64,000 bases of DNA, from assembly GCA_024275165.1 (NCBI GenBank), contig JAJRZQ010000015.1, positions 1-64,000 of the forward strand, given 5' to 3'. Both the position numbers and the translations under genes were made by a program. This stretch comes from a bacterium. Its GTDB lineage: Bacteria; SAR324; XYD2-FULL-50-16. Below are positions 53,374-62,305 of the stretch, piece after piece. The number at the start of each line of letters is the position of its first letter. The first letter of the stretch is position 1. Below the pieces are notes generated by a model. The model saw nothing but the letters and a program-made list of their open reading frames with translations, was not told where the DNA came from and made no database searches.

Positions 53374-54729
53374 TCAGAAGGGAGACGCTCCGCCGCCCAT
53401 CATGCTCTTCATGGCTCTTACGGCCTCTTTCTTTCCACCCATTTGGCTGAATTTTTTCATCATTTTTTGCATCTGCGAAAACTGTTTCAGCAGACGATTG
53501 ATCTCATTGACCTCGGTTCCACTCCCTTTCGAGACCCGGATTTTTCTCGATCCGTTCATCAAGCTGGGGTTTTCCTTCTCCGCTAAAGTCATGGAAGAGA
53601 TAATCGCATCCAGGCGTTTGAGCTTTTTGTCATCGACCTCCGCGTTTTTCGGGAGCTTACTCCCCATACCGGGGATCATGCCCATCAAATCGGTGAGGCT
53701 CCCCATTTTTTGGATTTGCCGCAGTTGATCTTGAAAGTCGGTCAGAGAAAACTGATTCTTTCGCATCTTCTGCTGCATCTCTGCTGCCTTGGCAGCGTCA
53801 AAATGCTCCTGCGCCTTTTCAATCAGGCCGACCAAATCCCCCATGCCCAAGATCCGACTGGCGATCCGATCTGGATAAAAGGGTTCTAGGTCTTCAATCT
53901 TTTCCCCCACCCCGACAAATTTAACGGGTTGGCCCGTAATGGCGCGAATCGAAAGGGCCGCGCCCCCGCGCGCGTCGCCATCCATCTTGGTGAGCAAAAA
54001 TCCGGTTAAGCCCAATTGCTCGTTAAAGCTCTGCGCCACATTCACCGCCTCCTGGCCGGTCATGGCGTCGGCCACAAACAACACCTCATCGGTCGCGACT
54101 TGCTCGCGAATCTCCACCAGCTCGTTCATCAAGGTCTCATCAATTTGCAGTCGCCCCGCCGTGTCGATGATCAACACATCGGCAAGCTTCGCCTGGGCCT
54201 GCTTTTTTGCCTCCTTGACGATCTGCAACGGTTTTTGCTGGGGGTTGGAGTCATAACATTCCACCCCCATGTCGCCGGCTAATTTCTTGAGCTGCTCCAT
54301 TGCCGCGGGTCGGTACACATCGGCGCTCACCACATAAACCTTTTTGCCTTCCCTCTTCAGCCTTTGAGCCAACTTGGCCGCGCTGGTGGTCTTGCCCGAA
54401 CCCTGCAAGCCCACCATCATCACCAAGCTCAGCTCTCCATTTTTCAAAGCGAGCTTTTCATTATGCTCGCCCATCATGGAGGCGAGTTCATCGCTGACGA
54501 TCTTAATAAATTGTTGGGCCGGGCTGAGCGAGCCTTGTACCTCTTGCCCCAAGGCCCGCTTCTTAACGGCCTTTAAAAACGAATTGGTGACCCGATAGTT
54601 TACATCCGCCTCCAGCAAAGCCAATTTAACTTCTTTGAGTGCCTGAGAAATGTTCGCCTCGGTGAGCACACCCTTGTTGGCGAGCTTTTTAAAGGCTCGG
54701 TTGAACTTTTCTGAAAGGTTGTCAAACAC
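53374..54729 (-). CDS. ffh: Signal recognition particle protein Ffh
   Basis: A 451-aa SRP54. I chose the GTG at 54729 ((M)FDNLSEKFNRAFKKL), the family's usual N-terminus, with AAGG 6 nt upstream; an upstream ATG at 54768 adds a non-conserved tail. N domain (1-90), GTPase G domain with GLQGSGKTT near 103, DTAGR near 185 and TKMDGDARGG near 245, and a C-terminal methionine-rich M domain (about 325-450; SQMQKMMKKFSQMGGKK) for signal sequences and 4.5S RNA. Heads the ribosomal operon. Confidence 0.95.
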   Translation of the reverse strand: MFDNLSEKFNRAFKKLANKGVLTEANISQALKEVKLALLEADVNYRVTNSFLKAVKKRALGQEVQGSLSPAQQFIKIVSDELASMMGEHNEKLALKNGELSLVMMVGLQGSGKTTSAAKLAQRLKREGKKVYVVSADVYRPAAMEQLKKLAGDMGVECYDSNPQQKPLQIVKEAKKQAQAKLADVLIIDTAGRLQIDETLMNELVEIREQVATDEVLFVADAMTGQEAVNVAQSFNEQLGLTGFLLTKMDGDARGGAALSIRAITGQPVKFVGVGEKIEDLEPFYPDRIASRILGMGDLVGLIEKAQEHFDAAKAAEMQQKMRKNQFSLTDFQDQLRQIQKMGSLTDLMGMIPGMGSKLPKNAEVDDKKLKRLDAIISSMTLAEKENPSLMNGSRKIRVSKGSGTEVNEINRLLKQFSQMQKMMKKFSQMGGKKEAVRAMKSMMGGGASPF

Positions 54730-54797
54730 CAGTCGCCTTCTCGGTTGAAGCGGGCGATTCACCCCCAAAATAAATTCGGTTGGTTGCCCTAAGCTCT

Positions 54798-54822
54798 AAA
54801 AAAGAAGCCCAAAAGAGGCTTC
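54798..54822 (-). terminator. Terminator-like hairpin in ffh leader
   Basis: On the minus strand: GAAGCC, 7-nt loop, GGCTTC, then six T. It lies 69-93 bp upstream of the ffh start codon. The nearest gene upstream, lptE, is on the other strand, so this hairpin can act only on transcripts that started upstream of ffh itself, or as an attenuator. No competing anti-terminator was identified. Confidence 0.55.
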
Positions 54823-55086
54823 CGCAGGTTGGTTTCACGCGGGCTCTGCCAAACAAACTTCAAAAAAGGGCAAAACCATTGCCCCAAGGGCGAGTTAGCT
54901 TGATTTTTCACCCTGAAGAGAACTTCGACTTGCCCGGCCCATTGATTTCTGGCTAGATTAACGACAGCAGGTCAATTTTTCGACCTCAAAACCAACTCGC
55001 TTTAAAAATCTTCTCCCGCGCCAAGTAGAGCCGAGGCCGACCTTTCAACCCCTTCACTGCTTTTACCGCGCGGATTTAAACTACAA
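54823..55086. other. Divergent intergenic region ffh/lptE
   Basis: Region between the ffh leader and lptE. It contains an AGGTC/GACCT short inverted repeat near 54970-54987, and several A/T-rich stretches, but I cannot define promoter boxes for ffh or lptE with confidence. No ORF of interest. Confidence 0.3.
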
Positions 55087-55623
55087 ATGCTAACGATTCG
55101 ATTGATCCTTGTCAATCCCCGCTTTTGCCTTTTCTTGGCCCTTTTAGCCCTGGTTTCGGCAAGCTGCGGCTTCCAATTAAACCGCAATCGCGTTACCCTG
55201 CTCGACGGGGCCCAGAGCATCGCTTTGGAGGGGATCGAAAACCACAGCTACGCCCCCAGGCTGGATGTCGATTTGGCCCAAAGCCTAACCGAAGCCCTGA
55301 GCCGCGCGGGCATCCCCTTATCTCCCGTTGCGGGGGCTGATTTAACCTTTCGTTTTGTGATTGATGATTCGGGGATATCCAGAAACCAGCAGATTTTAGG
55401 CACCATCGTGCGCTATGATTACCGAAGTTTCATCCGGGGGCGGATCTGGCTTACCGACCAAAGAAACAAACGACAAGTCTTTGTCGGGGAAGTGGTCGAA
55501 GGCTTTTACCTGCGAGAAACCACCTTGGGCGTTTTATCCGAAACCGAAACCCGAGACGACCTCAACATCGCCTTAGGCGAACTCACCCGCAAACTGACCG
55601 ATAAACTCTCTTTAAGTTTTTAG
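55087..55623 (+). CDS. lptE: LPS-assembly lipoprotein LptE
   Basis: A 178-aa lipoprotein: signal peptide with lipobox VSASC (Cys27), then CGFQLNRN, the typical LptE start, and the later GTIVRYDYRSFIRGRIWLTD near 103. LptE plugs LptD in the outer membrane and helps insert LPS. Not next to leuS or holA here, unlike enterobacteria. The 3' end overlaps the Trm112-like gene by 12 bp. Confidence 0.8.
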   Translation: MLTIRLILVNPRFCLFLALLALVSASCGFQLNRNRVTLLDGAQSIALEGIENHSYAPRLDVDLAQSLTEALSRAGIPLSPVAGADLTFRFVIDDSGISRNQQILGTIVRYDYRSFIRGRIWLTDQRNKRQVFVGEVVEGFYLRETTLGVLSETETRDDLNIALGELTRKLTDKLSLSF

Positions 55624-55779
55624 AGCCTTCGCCTCTTCGGGCAAAAGCCTGGGGACTTGCCCCACAATCGGGTAAACAACTTGGCAAGCGGCGCAGGCCA
55701 AGCCCTCCGCATGCTCTTCCAGCGGCCCCTTGCAAGTGGGGCAACAGAGCAACTGGAGCAATTCTGATTTTTCATTCAT
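55612..55779 (-). CDS. Trm112-like small zinc-ribbon protein
   Basis: A 55-aa protein from the ATG at 55779 ([16 protein letters not shown]). CPTC near 13-16 and CAAC near 32-35 form a zinc ribbon typical of the Trm112/YcaR family, followed by [16 protein letters not shown]. Bacterial members are of uncertain function. The start overlaps the pgi stop by 8 bp (ATGAATGA), so it is coupled to pgi. Confidence 0.85.
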   Translation of the reverse strand: MNEKSELLQLLCCPTCKGPLEEHAEGLACAACQVVYPIVGQVPRLLPEEAKALKT

Positions 55780-57397
55780 GGTTTTGTTTCTTGAAATAAT
55801 ATTCCAGCACTTCGGCCAAAGCGCTGTCGGAGGGAACCGATTCCTTGCCCCCAGCCAAAAGGGGTAAAATTTGCCCTGCCAACTCCTTCCCCAGTTCGAC
55901 CCCCCATTGGTCAAAAGAATCTAAGTTCCAGAGAATTCCTTGGCAAAAAATCTTGTGTTCGTAAAGGGCAATCAAGGCCCCTAAGCTTTCTGGGGTGAGT
56001 TGTTCTGCCAAAAGACAAGTGGTGGGGCGGCTTCCGGAAAAAACCCTGTAAGGCAGAACCTCTTCCTTAATTCCCATGGCTCTTGCCTCGGCCTCTGTAC
56101 GCCCAAAAGCCAAGGCTTGCTGTTGGGCAAAAAAGTTACTCATCAACTTTTTATGATGATCCCCCAAAGGGTTTAAGGGGCGGGCAAAACCGATAAAATC
56201 ACAGGGAATAAGCTTTGTGCCTTGATGGATCAATTGATAAAAAGCATGCTGCCCATTGGTACCCGGCTCCCCCCAGATAATCGGCCCGGTTTGATAGCGC
56301 ACGGGATTGCCCTGACGGTCAACAGCCTTCCCGTTCGACTCCATATCCCCCTGCTGTAGATAAGCGGGAAAGCGGTGCAAATATTGATCATAGGGTAAAA
56401 TAGCCAAGCTCTCGGCCCCAAAAAAATTATTATTCCAAAGCCCCACCAAAGCGAGGATCAAGGGTAAGTTTTCCTCTTCCTCGGCTTCTAAAAAATGGCG
56501 ATCCATTGCATAAAAACCCTTTCTCAAAGCATGGAAGTTTTCGACCCCCAAGCCAAGCATCAACGAAAGCCCAATGGCGCTGGTCAAGGAGTAGCGACCT
56601 CCCACCCAATCCCAGAAACCAAAGATATTCTCTTTTGCGATACCGAACTCCTCCACCTTTTCTAAGTTGGTAGAAAGAGCGCAAAAATGCTTGGCCACCG
56701 CCTCTTCCCCCGCCCTCAACCCCCTTAAGAGCCATTCTTTGGCACTCCTGGCGTTGGTTAGGGTTTCTTGGGTGGTAAAGGTCTTTGAGGCAATAATGAA
56801 TAGAGTTTCTTCCGGGTCTAAGCCCTTGAGGGTCTCCACCAAATGAGTGGCGTCAATATTGGAAACGAACTCCACCCGAATTCCCTCCAGCGCGTAATAC
56901 CTTAAGGCCTCATAGACCATCAGGGGGCCTAAATCCGAGCCTCCAATCCCGATATTAACCACACTGCGCAAGGGCTTGCCCGTATGCCCAACCAGTTCCC
57001 CCCCATGCACCTTGGCGCAAAAAACCTCCATCCGCCCCAAAACGGCTCGCACCTGGGCGGTGATGTTTTCCCCTTCTACAATCAGGTCTTCCCCCCCCAT
57101 TTGCCGCAAGGCGGTATGCAAAACCGCGCGGTTCTCCGTTTGGTTGATCCGTTCTCCTCGAAACATCGCCCGCGCCTCCGCCTGAACTCCCTGCTCTTTT
57201 GCCAGTCGCAAAAGCAGCTTTAAGGTCTCTTCGGTCAGGCGCTGTTTGGCAAGATTGACATGCCAATAGGGGGCGTCATAAGCAAACTGCTTGCCCCGAC
57301 TGGGGTCCAAAGCGAAAAGCTCCGCTATGGTGAGTTGTTTCAGCTCAATAAAATGGGCTTCCAGTTCAGCCCATACCTTTGTTTCTGTTGGATTCAT
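55772..57397 (-). CDS. pgi: Glucose-6-phosphate isomerase
   Basis: A 541-aa SIS-fold enzyme interconverting glucose 6-phosphate and fructose 6-phosphate. Signature [18 protein letters not shown] near 265, [12 protein letters not shown] near 153, and the catalytic Glu and His region ([15 protein letters not shown] near 382). AAGAGG ribosome site 8 nt upstream. It provides substrate to the phosphofructokinase at 9.2 kb. Confidence 0.95.
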   Translation of the reverse strand: MNPTETKVWAELEAHFIELKQLTIAELFALDPSRGKQFAYDAPYWHVNLAKQRLTEETLKLLLRLAKEQGVQAEARAMFRGERINQTENRAVLHTALRQMGGEDLIVEGENITAQVRAVLGRMEVFCAKVHGGELVGHTGKPLRSVVNIGIGGSDLGPLMVYEALRYYALEGIRVEFVSNIDATHLVETLKGLDPEETLFIIASKTFTTQETLTNARSAKEWLLRGLRAGEEAVAKHFCALSTNLEKVEEFGIAKENIFGFWDWVGGRYSLTSAIGLSLMLGLGVENFHALRKGFYAMDRHFLEAEEEENLPLILALVGLWNNNFFGAESLAILPYDQYLHRFPAYLQQGDMESNGKAVDRQGNPVRYQTGPIIWGEPGTNGQHAFYQLIHQGTKLIPCDFIGFARPLNPLGDHHKKLMSNFFAQQQALAFGRTEAEARAMGIKEEVLPYRVFSGSRPTTCLLAEQLTPESLGALIALYEHKIFCQGILWNLDSFDQWGVELGKELAGQILPLLAGGKESVPSDSALAEVLEYYFKKQNHE

Positions 57398-57712
57398 CGC
57401 AAAACCTCTTTTTTTTCAGTCTATCTTTTTCCCCCTCCTTTGCCTAGTTCTTCTCGCCAAAGCTTTTTCTCAATCCATCACGCAAATAACGCCTCCCAAC
57501 AGATTTTTCTTTACCAGTAGACTCGAGGCTGACTAAAATTACAGAAAACTCTGAAAAACTCAGCGTTTCTGATGCGAACCAAGTAAGCGAATCAAAAACA
57601 AATTCAAGAACCCCGCAAGAGCAGCAAGGCAAACCGCAAGCTTGAAGACGCCCTCTCTTCGGCTCGTCCCTGTTTTAGCGCAAACACAACCTGCAAGGTT
57701 CTAAGAGGAAAC
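57398..57712. other. Divergent intergenic region pgi/CvpA-like
   Basis: A 315-bp gap with no reliable gene. It includes the short repeat copy at 57544-57561 (GAAAACTCTGAAAAACTC), which matches the motif at 13267-13289. Promoters for the two divergent genes must be here, but I cannot assign boxes. Confidence 0.5.
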
Positions 57713-58180
57713 ATGAACTTCTTTGACCTCCTTTTTCTTTTTTCCTTGGTTTTCTTTTATTATCGCTCCGTCAAAAGCAGTCTCATGGCCAACCTGCTGC
57801 AAACGGCGATCTGGTTATGCGCTCTATTGTCAGCTGAAATCCTCACCCCAAAAGTGACGCAATCCGCCATCACCTTAATGGGCAATGAAGAACGAGGATT
57901 TATATTGGCCTATCTCTCTTTTTTCTTTGTCCTCCCCCTTTTGCAAATCATTTTCCTCTCCCCCAAAAAACCGTCCAAACCCTTTCATCTCTTTTCCTTG
58001 GGCGCGCTTTTCAAGGCCTCTTTTGGTCTCACCAGACTGCTTTTTTTGTTCGTCGCCCTCCATCACCTCGTCCATCAGGGTCTCCCCTCCTTTCAAGACG
58101 ATTTAAACAACGCCTGGATTCACCCTTTTTTAGAAATAATCGCGGGGCAATTGCGCGGTTTCATGCTTGCCGTGGTTTAA
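57713..58180 (+). CDS. CvpA-like four-helix membrane protein
   Basis: A 155-aa inner-membrane protein. The N-terminus (MNFFDLLFLFSLVFFYYRS) and four hydrophobic helices (about 5-20, 30-48, 62-82, 100-118) resemble the CvpA (colicin V production) family, but sequence identity is low. AAGAGG lies 5 nt before the ATG. It faces a lipoprotein gene 140 bp downstream. Function unknown. Confidence 0.5.
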   Translation: MNFFDLLFLFSLVFFYYRSVKSSLMANLLQTAIWLCALLSAEILTPKVTQSAITLMGNEERGFILAYLSFFFVLPLLQIIFLSPKKPSKPFHLFSLGALFKASFGLTRLLFLFVALHHLVHQGLPSFQDDLNNAWIHPFLEIIAGQLRGFMLAVV

Positions 58181-58320
58181 TTCTTGCTTAAATTAACCAA
58201 CAAGAAGTTTAAACCATAAACCAGAAAAATATGAGAGAGATTCAACCAGCTTGCCCCGCACAACCTACTCGCTTCAATCATGGGGGCTGGTCCGCAAACT
58301 CAAACAACCCGCTGAACCGG

Positions 58321-59613
58321 ATGAAACGGCTTCCTCTCCAAAGCGTTTCAATCCTCTTTATCCCCTTGCTGCTTTGGCTTAGCGCTTGCGAAAGCTTAAA
58401 CCCCCTGACTTTTTGGCAGGCCCAACCCGTCAAAAAGCTGACCGAAAGTCAAATTCAAGAAAAAATTGCGGAGATCAAAACCATCTATATTCAATCTCTA
58501 ACAGGGAACAACCAAAAAGAAATCAAAAAGATGCTCTTCGGGCAACTCAGCAAACAAGGCTATCATTTAGTGGATATCTTGCCCGACAGTACAGAGGGGC
58601 TCGGTGTCTTGCGGATGAAGGTCGAAGATTTCACCCTCTGGGAAAACGAAGAATACCCCAAAGAAGCCTTATCCCTGCCCGAAGCCGAAAAAATCAAACA
58701 ACGCATTATTCGGCGCAATATTTTAGTGGGGCTCAGGCTCGACTTATTTGATGGCGAAACCGGTCTCCCCTTGATTCGAGATAAATTCAGCCAACCCTTC
58801 CAACAAATTTATGTCGGCTTAAGGCAAATTGAGGCCCGCCCAAAGAAAAACAAAGAACTCCTGCGCCTGACCCAAATTTTGACTCATAAAATTCTCTCTC
58901 GCTTTGCCGGCAATGGAGAAGAGGAAAAAAAATTGGAACTCGAGCGCGGCGAGGGCTATGGCTGGCTTGCCGAAGAGGTCCACGACACGGGCGATTACCG
59001 CTTGCTCAAAGGCAATGCCCTGGCTCAAAATGGGGAATATGAAAAAGCGATTATGCTGTACCGCATCGTTTTGTTCAGCCCCAGAGAAAAGGAGCCGGAA
59101 GAGGTTTACATTAAGAATCGAGGCGCCGCTTTTTTCAACCTCGGGCAAGTCTACCACCATCTAGGCGACTACCTCTACGCCGCTAAAATGTACAGTCAAG
59201 CCAATCGACTGCAACAAAAACTGACCTATGCCCAAAGTTGGGGCGATAACATGCACGCCTGGTTGGAGTCGCACAAACAAAAATCCAAGCCCAAAGCCCC
59301 GCAAAGAGCAAAAAAGAAAAAGCTCCCCCCTCCGCCGCCGCCACCGGAGTCGAAGCTTGTAAAAATTCAAAAAAATGAGGCCTTGCTTTTGGACCCCACC
59401 AAACTTTGGCCCCTAGAGCCTCTCATCAAAAGGGCCGAAAAATCAGACCTCAATGGAATCGACCCCCCTAAAGCCTCGTTGTACCCGCAAAACCAGGGCG
59501 CGAAAAAAGCTACCCCTCAGCCTCAGGCCGAGCCGCCCCCACCCCCGCCTCAACCGGAACCCAAGCCCAAGCCTAAGCTTGGAGGCGGCATGCAACTGAT
59601 TCAACCCAATTGA
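58321..59613 (+). CDS. TPR lipoprotein with Pro-rich C-terminus
   Basis: A 430-aa lipoprotein from the ATG at 58321 (MKRLPLQSVSILFIPLLLWL, lipobox LSAC); an in-frame ATG 90 bp earlier would put a charged tail ahead of the signal peptide. N-terminal alpha/beta domain (about 35-195, beginning IAEIKTIYIQSLTGNNQ) of a secreted NTF2/LpoB-like appearance. TPR units around 240-310 (GNALAQNGEYEKAIMLYRIV; GQVYHHLGDYLYAAKMYSQA). Then low-complexity Lys/Pro repeats (PPPPPPP near 336; later EPPPPPPQPEPKPKPK), likely extended through the envelope. A partner gene of FlgT-like type follows. Confidence 0.7.
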   Translation: MKRLPLQSVSILFIPLLLWLSACESLNPLTFWQAQPVKKLTESQIQEKIAEIKTIYIQSLTGNNQKEIKKMLFGQLSKQGYHLVDILPDSTEGLGVLRMKVEDFTLWENEEYPKEALSLPEAEKIKQRIIRRNILVGLRLDLFDGETGLPLIRDKFSQPFQQIYVGLRQIEARPKKNKELLRLTQILTHKILSRFAGNGEEEKKLELERGEGYGWLAEEVHDTGDYRLLKGNALAQNGEYEKAIMLYRIVLFSPREKEPEEVYIKNRGAAFFNLGQVYHHLGDYLYAAKMYSQANRLQQKLTYAQSWGDNMHAWLESHKQKSKPKAPQRAKKKKLPPPPPPPESKLVKIQKNEALLLDPTKLWPLEPLIKRAEKSDLNGIDPPKASLYPQNQGAKKATPQPQAEPPPPPPQPEPKPKPKLGGGMQLIQPN

Positions 59614-59684
59614 TCGGCCTTGAGTAATCCGCCTCTTTTGGCTATCCTTGAACCTAAAAGAACTCTATTTTTACAAGGCAGAGT

Positions 59685-60806
59685 ATGAAAACGCCCTTGA
59701 TCCTTTTTTTTCTTCTCCTCTTTTTCAGCGGCAGCCTTTTTGCGGAGGTCGCCGCTTCGGGACGAGCGGAAATCTTCAACGACAATGAAACCAGCGCGCG
59801 CAAGCAAGCTTTGCAAAACGCTCTGCGTGACGCCGTGGAAAAAGGTGTGGGTTTGCTGCTCGACGCCAAAACCCAAACCGAAAACTGGCAGGTGATCCGC
59901 GACGAGGTCTATTCCACTGCCCAAGGCTATATAACCGGCTATAAAACCACGAGAGACGAACGAGTCGGGAAGGTCTGGTTTATAGAAATCCAAGCCAAAG
60001 TGGCCCAAGGCAAGATCAAAGACAAGTTCGGGCAACTGAGGATTCTCCATAAAAAAATGGGCAACAAACGCTTTATGGTGATTTACCGGCCGGAACAAAA
60101 CCAAAGCCAAGAGGTGGACAGCCCCCCGACCCAAGCCGCGTTGCGAGGGCTCCAACGGGCGTTGAACAAAGCGGGGTTTCGCCTCTTTGATCAAAAAGCG
60201 ACCAATCGGCTGTATCCCCCCAATTCAGCTCGGGAGGACTGGTTAAAAATCGCTCAAGACGAGCAGGTGGATATCTTAATCGAATACGAAGTTCTGGCCT
60301 CCGGCGCCACTCGCCCCGGCCAGGCCTTCAATGCCGCTAAAACCACCGTGATCGCGCGGGTCTTTGATGTCAGTACGGGCCGAATGATTTCAAGCCAATC
60401 GGCAACCCAAAAACAAATCACCAACGCGAGAGTGGGAAGCTTCGACTGGAACAACGCCTTAAGCCGTGCCGGCGAAAAGGCGGGCCTTAGCGCCGCTGAT
60501 GGAGTAACCAACGAGGTAGTGCAATATTATCAAAGCATTGGAGACCAGGGGAAGGCCTTCTTCATCCGCTTTGAGGGCTTTACGACCGATGAGACAGACC
60601 AACTCTTAGACCTGCTCGAGGCCATGGAAGGCTACCAAAATCTTTCTGAATTAACCCAAGAAGACCTGATGTTGGAAATCGAATACTTCTCCAACCTCAA
60701 TAAAAGTCGGCTGCGCAGAAAACTGAGGTTGGAGGCGAAAAAGATCGGGATTCGCTTGGCCCAGGTTAAGATTAGCGGCAACCGGATGCACTTCATCAAG
60801 CAGTAG
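59685..60806 (+). CDS. FlgT-like secreted flagellar assembly protein
   Basis: A 373-aa exported protein with a signal peptide (ending LFA). The N-terminal domain ASGRAEIFNDNETSARKQAL (about 24-43) followed by QNALRDAVEKGVGLLLDA is the FlgT N-terminal domain seen in H-ring proteins of Vibrio flagella. The middle (about 125-270) resembles the CsgG/FlgT-M fold. FlgT stabilises the flagellar base in the outer membrane. It is grouped with a TPR lipoprotein, paralleling the pair at the left end of the window. Confidence 0.65.
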   Translation: MKTPLILFFLLLFFSGSLFAEVAASGRAEIFNDNETSARKQALQNALRDAVEKGVGLLLDAKTQTENWQVIRDEVYSTAQGYITGYKTTRDERVGKVWFIEIQAKVAQGKIKDKFGQLRILHKKMGNKRFMVIYRPEQNQSQEVDSPPTQAALRGLQRALNKAGFRLFDQKATNRLYPPNSAREDWLKIAQDEQVDILIEYEVLASGATRPGQAFNAAKTTVIARVFDVSTGRMISSQSATQKQITNARVGSFDWNNALSRAGEKAGLSAADGVTNEVVQYYQSIGDQGKAFFIRFEGFTTDETDQLLDLLEAMEGYQNLSELTQEDLMLEIEYFSNLNKSRLRRKLRLEAKKIGIRLAQVKISGNRMHFIKQ

Positions 60807-61449
60807 GGGGCTCTTCTTGCGCTGCCAAGGCCTCTAACATCGCGGTTCCCCGCTCAATCTCCAAAGCCAGTTCCCAGGCTTGGCGCTGCAAATCCAAATA
60901 GATTTTTGGATTTGCCGCCAACCGCGCCAGCAGGCCATGGAGCCGATTGTTTTTTTCCTGTAGCGAGGCAATCCACGCGCCCACCCCTCCAGGAGGCACC
61001 GAGAAGGCAGGGCGATGCTTGCCCAATTCGAGCCACAGCCCCGGCGCCGCTCCCCCTAAAGCGGCAAGATCGTATAGATACCCCCGCGCGCGGCCCCAAT
61101 CCGCTTTTTCCTTTTGCAGGTTGAGCCAAGCTAGATGCTCTAAAGCCCATAGGGATGCTTCTTGGTTCTCTTCAAAGGGGCGGCTGAGAATCTGCTTTGC
61201 CAAAGCCCTGGATCGCTCCGGGTTGGAACCCGCCAAACTGCTGCCCCACTGGCTCAAGCGCCAGGTTTCCGCTTCTGTTGCGGGTTCAACAACCTCACCG
61301 GCCCCGAACCAGCTGGGATAAAACCCCAGCCCTATCCCGAGGCACAAAGAAAGCCCCAGCGCCCAGCTCAATTGCTTTACATGCGGCGCCTGCAGCCGAT
61401 TAACCGCGATGGCGAATAAAGATTTCCAAGCCTTCACCTTTTCTGACAT
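60796..61449 (-). CDS. Membrane-anchored protein of unknown function
   Basis: A 217-aa protein with one membrane segment near 28-46 (LSWALGLSLCLGIGLGFYPS) and a helical periplasmic part. Start chosen at the ATG at 61449. It overlaps the upstream hypothetical gene by 50 bp. The 3' end overlaps the FlgT-like gene by 11 bp. Function not recognised. Confidence 0.55.
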   Translation of the reverse strand: MSEKVKAWKSLFAIAVNRLQAPHVKQLSWALGLSLCLGIGLGFYPSWFGAGEVVEPATEAETWRLSQWGSSLAGSNPERSRALAKQILSRPFEENQEASLWALEHLAWLNLQKEKADWGRARGYLYDLAALGGAAPGLWLELGKHRPAFSVPPGGVGAWIASLQEKNNRLHGLLARLAANPKIYLDLQRQAWELALEIERGTAMLEALAAQEEPPTA

Positions 61450-61846
61450 CAACAAAATTCCAATAGGTTAATAAAATGCGATAACCACTATGATCCCACC
61501 GCCAGCACCAATTGACCTTATTTTTATCCAGTCTTTTTTCCACCTCTTTCACCCGCAAGGCCTTCATCTTGAGGTTCACCTCCACAAAGGTGGTGCCAAA
61601 GTCATTGGCACTTCGTTTAGACCAGATCAACAGCCCTGCCGATTCCCGCACCCACTCCACCCCTTCTTGCAGAATGCGTAAGCCTACGGGCAAAGCGTCG
61701 ATGTCGTCTAAATCGCTCCAAGCAAGCGGGCCAATCCCCCGCAAGGTAAGCTTTTCCAAAAGCTCTGCCCCCGATGCCAGATAGAGCCCCTGGTAGCTGT
61801 TCGGTTTATCGGGCTTGAAAAATTGACGCCACCGTTTCGGGATCAT
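61400..61846 (-). CDS. Small hypothetical protein
   Basis: A 148-aa soluble protein with no signal or membrane span. It has a W-rich C-terminus (WCWRWDHSGYRILLTYWNF). I do not recognise the family. It follows the TerB-like gene by 6 bp and probably belongs to one transcript with it. An AGG triplet lies 6 nt before the ATG. Confidence 0.55.
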   Translation of the reverse strand: MIPKRWRQFFKPDKPNSYQGLYLASGAELLEKLTLRGIGPLAWSDLDDIDALPVGLRILQEGVEWVRESAGLLIWSKRSANDFGTTFVEVNLKMKALRVKEVEKRLDKNKVNWCWRWDHSGYRILLTYWNFVDVRKGEGLEIFIRHRG

Positions 61847-61852
61847 GCCAGC

Positions 61853-62233
61853 CTAATGCGGCTCCACAATAAGATAGAGAATTTTATAAAGACGATCTTC
61901 ATGGGGGTCGAGTCGGCCATCGGCCTTAATCACCCTTTGGATAAATTCCAAGGCCTCCCCTCGTTGGGGGCCTCTCAAGTTGTCATGCAACTCTTGAGCG
62001 ACCATGCGGACTTTCGCGTCCAGCTCCACCCCCTTGGAAAAAAGGTCCCGCAGGTCCGCGACCACCTCTTTCAAAAAGACCTTCGGGTCTCCATAAGAAT
62101 CAAGCCAATGGGACTGCACAAAAGCTTCACATTCCTTCCATTCTTTTTTATCGAAGTCCTGATCCGCCGCCAACATCAAAACCCCTGCCAGACTGACCAA
62201 CCGCAATTCATTTTTGTTCAGCAATTCACTCAT
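61853..62233 (-). CDS. TerB-like protein
   Basis: A 126-aa helical protein. The C-terminal acidic repeat IKADGRLDPHEDRLYKIL is the metal-binding helix pair of the tellurite-resistance TerB/DjlA-like fold, and LMLAADQDFDKKEWKECEAF is its N-terminal partner. Such proteins may sense metal or act as scaffolds. Role here unknown. Confidence 0.6.
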   Translation of the reverse strand: MSELLNKNELRLVSLAGVLMLAADQDFDKKEWKECEAFVQSHWLDSYGDPKVFLKEVVADLRDLFSKGVELDAKVRMVAQELHDNLRGPQRGEALEFIQRVIKADGRLDPHEDRLYKILYLIVEPH

Positions 62234-62305
62234 TTACTCCCCCATATTAGAATATGTTGGTTTCTTTTTAGCTGTTTTTTAAGTTAGTTTCAAGGAATCT
62301 TTAGC

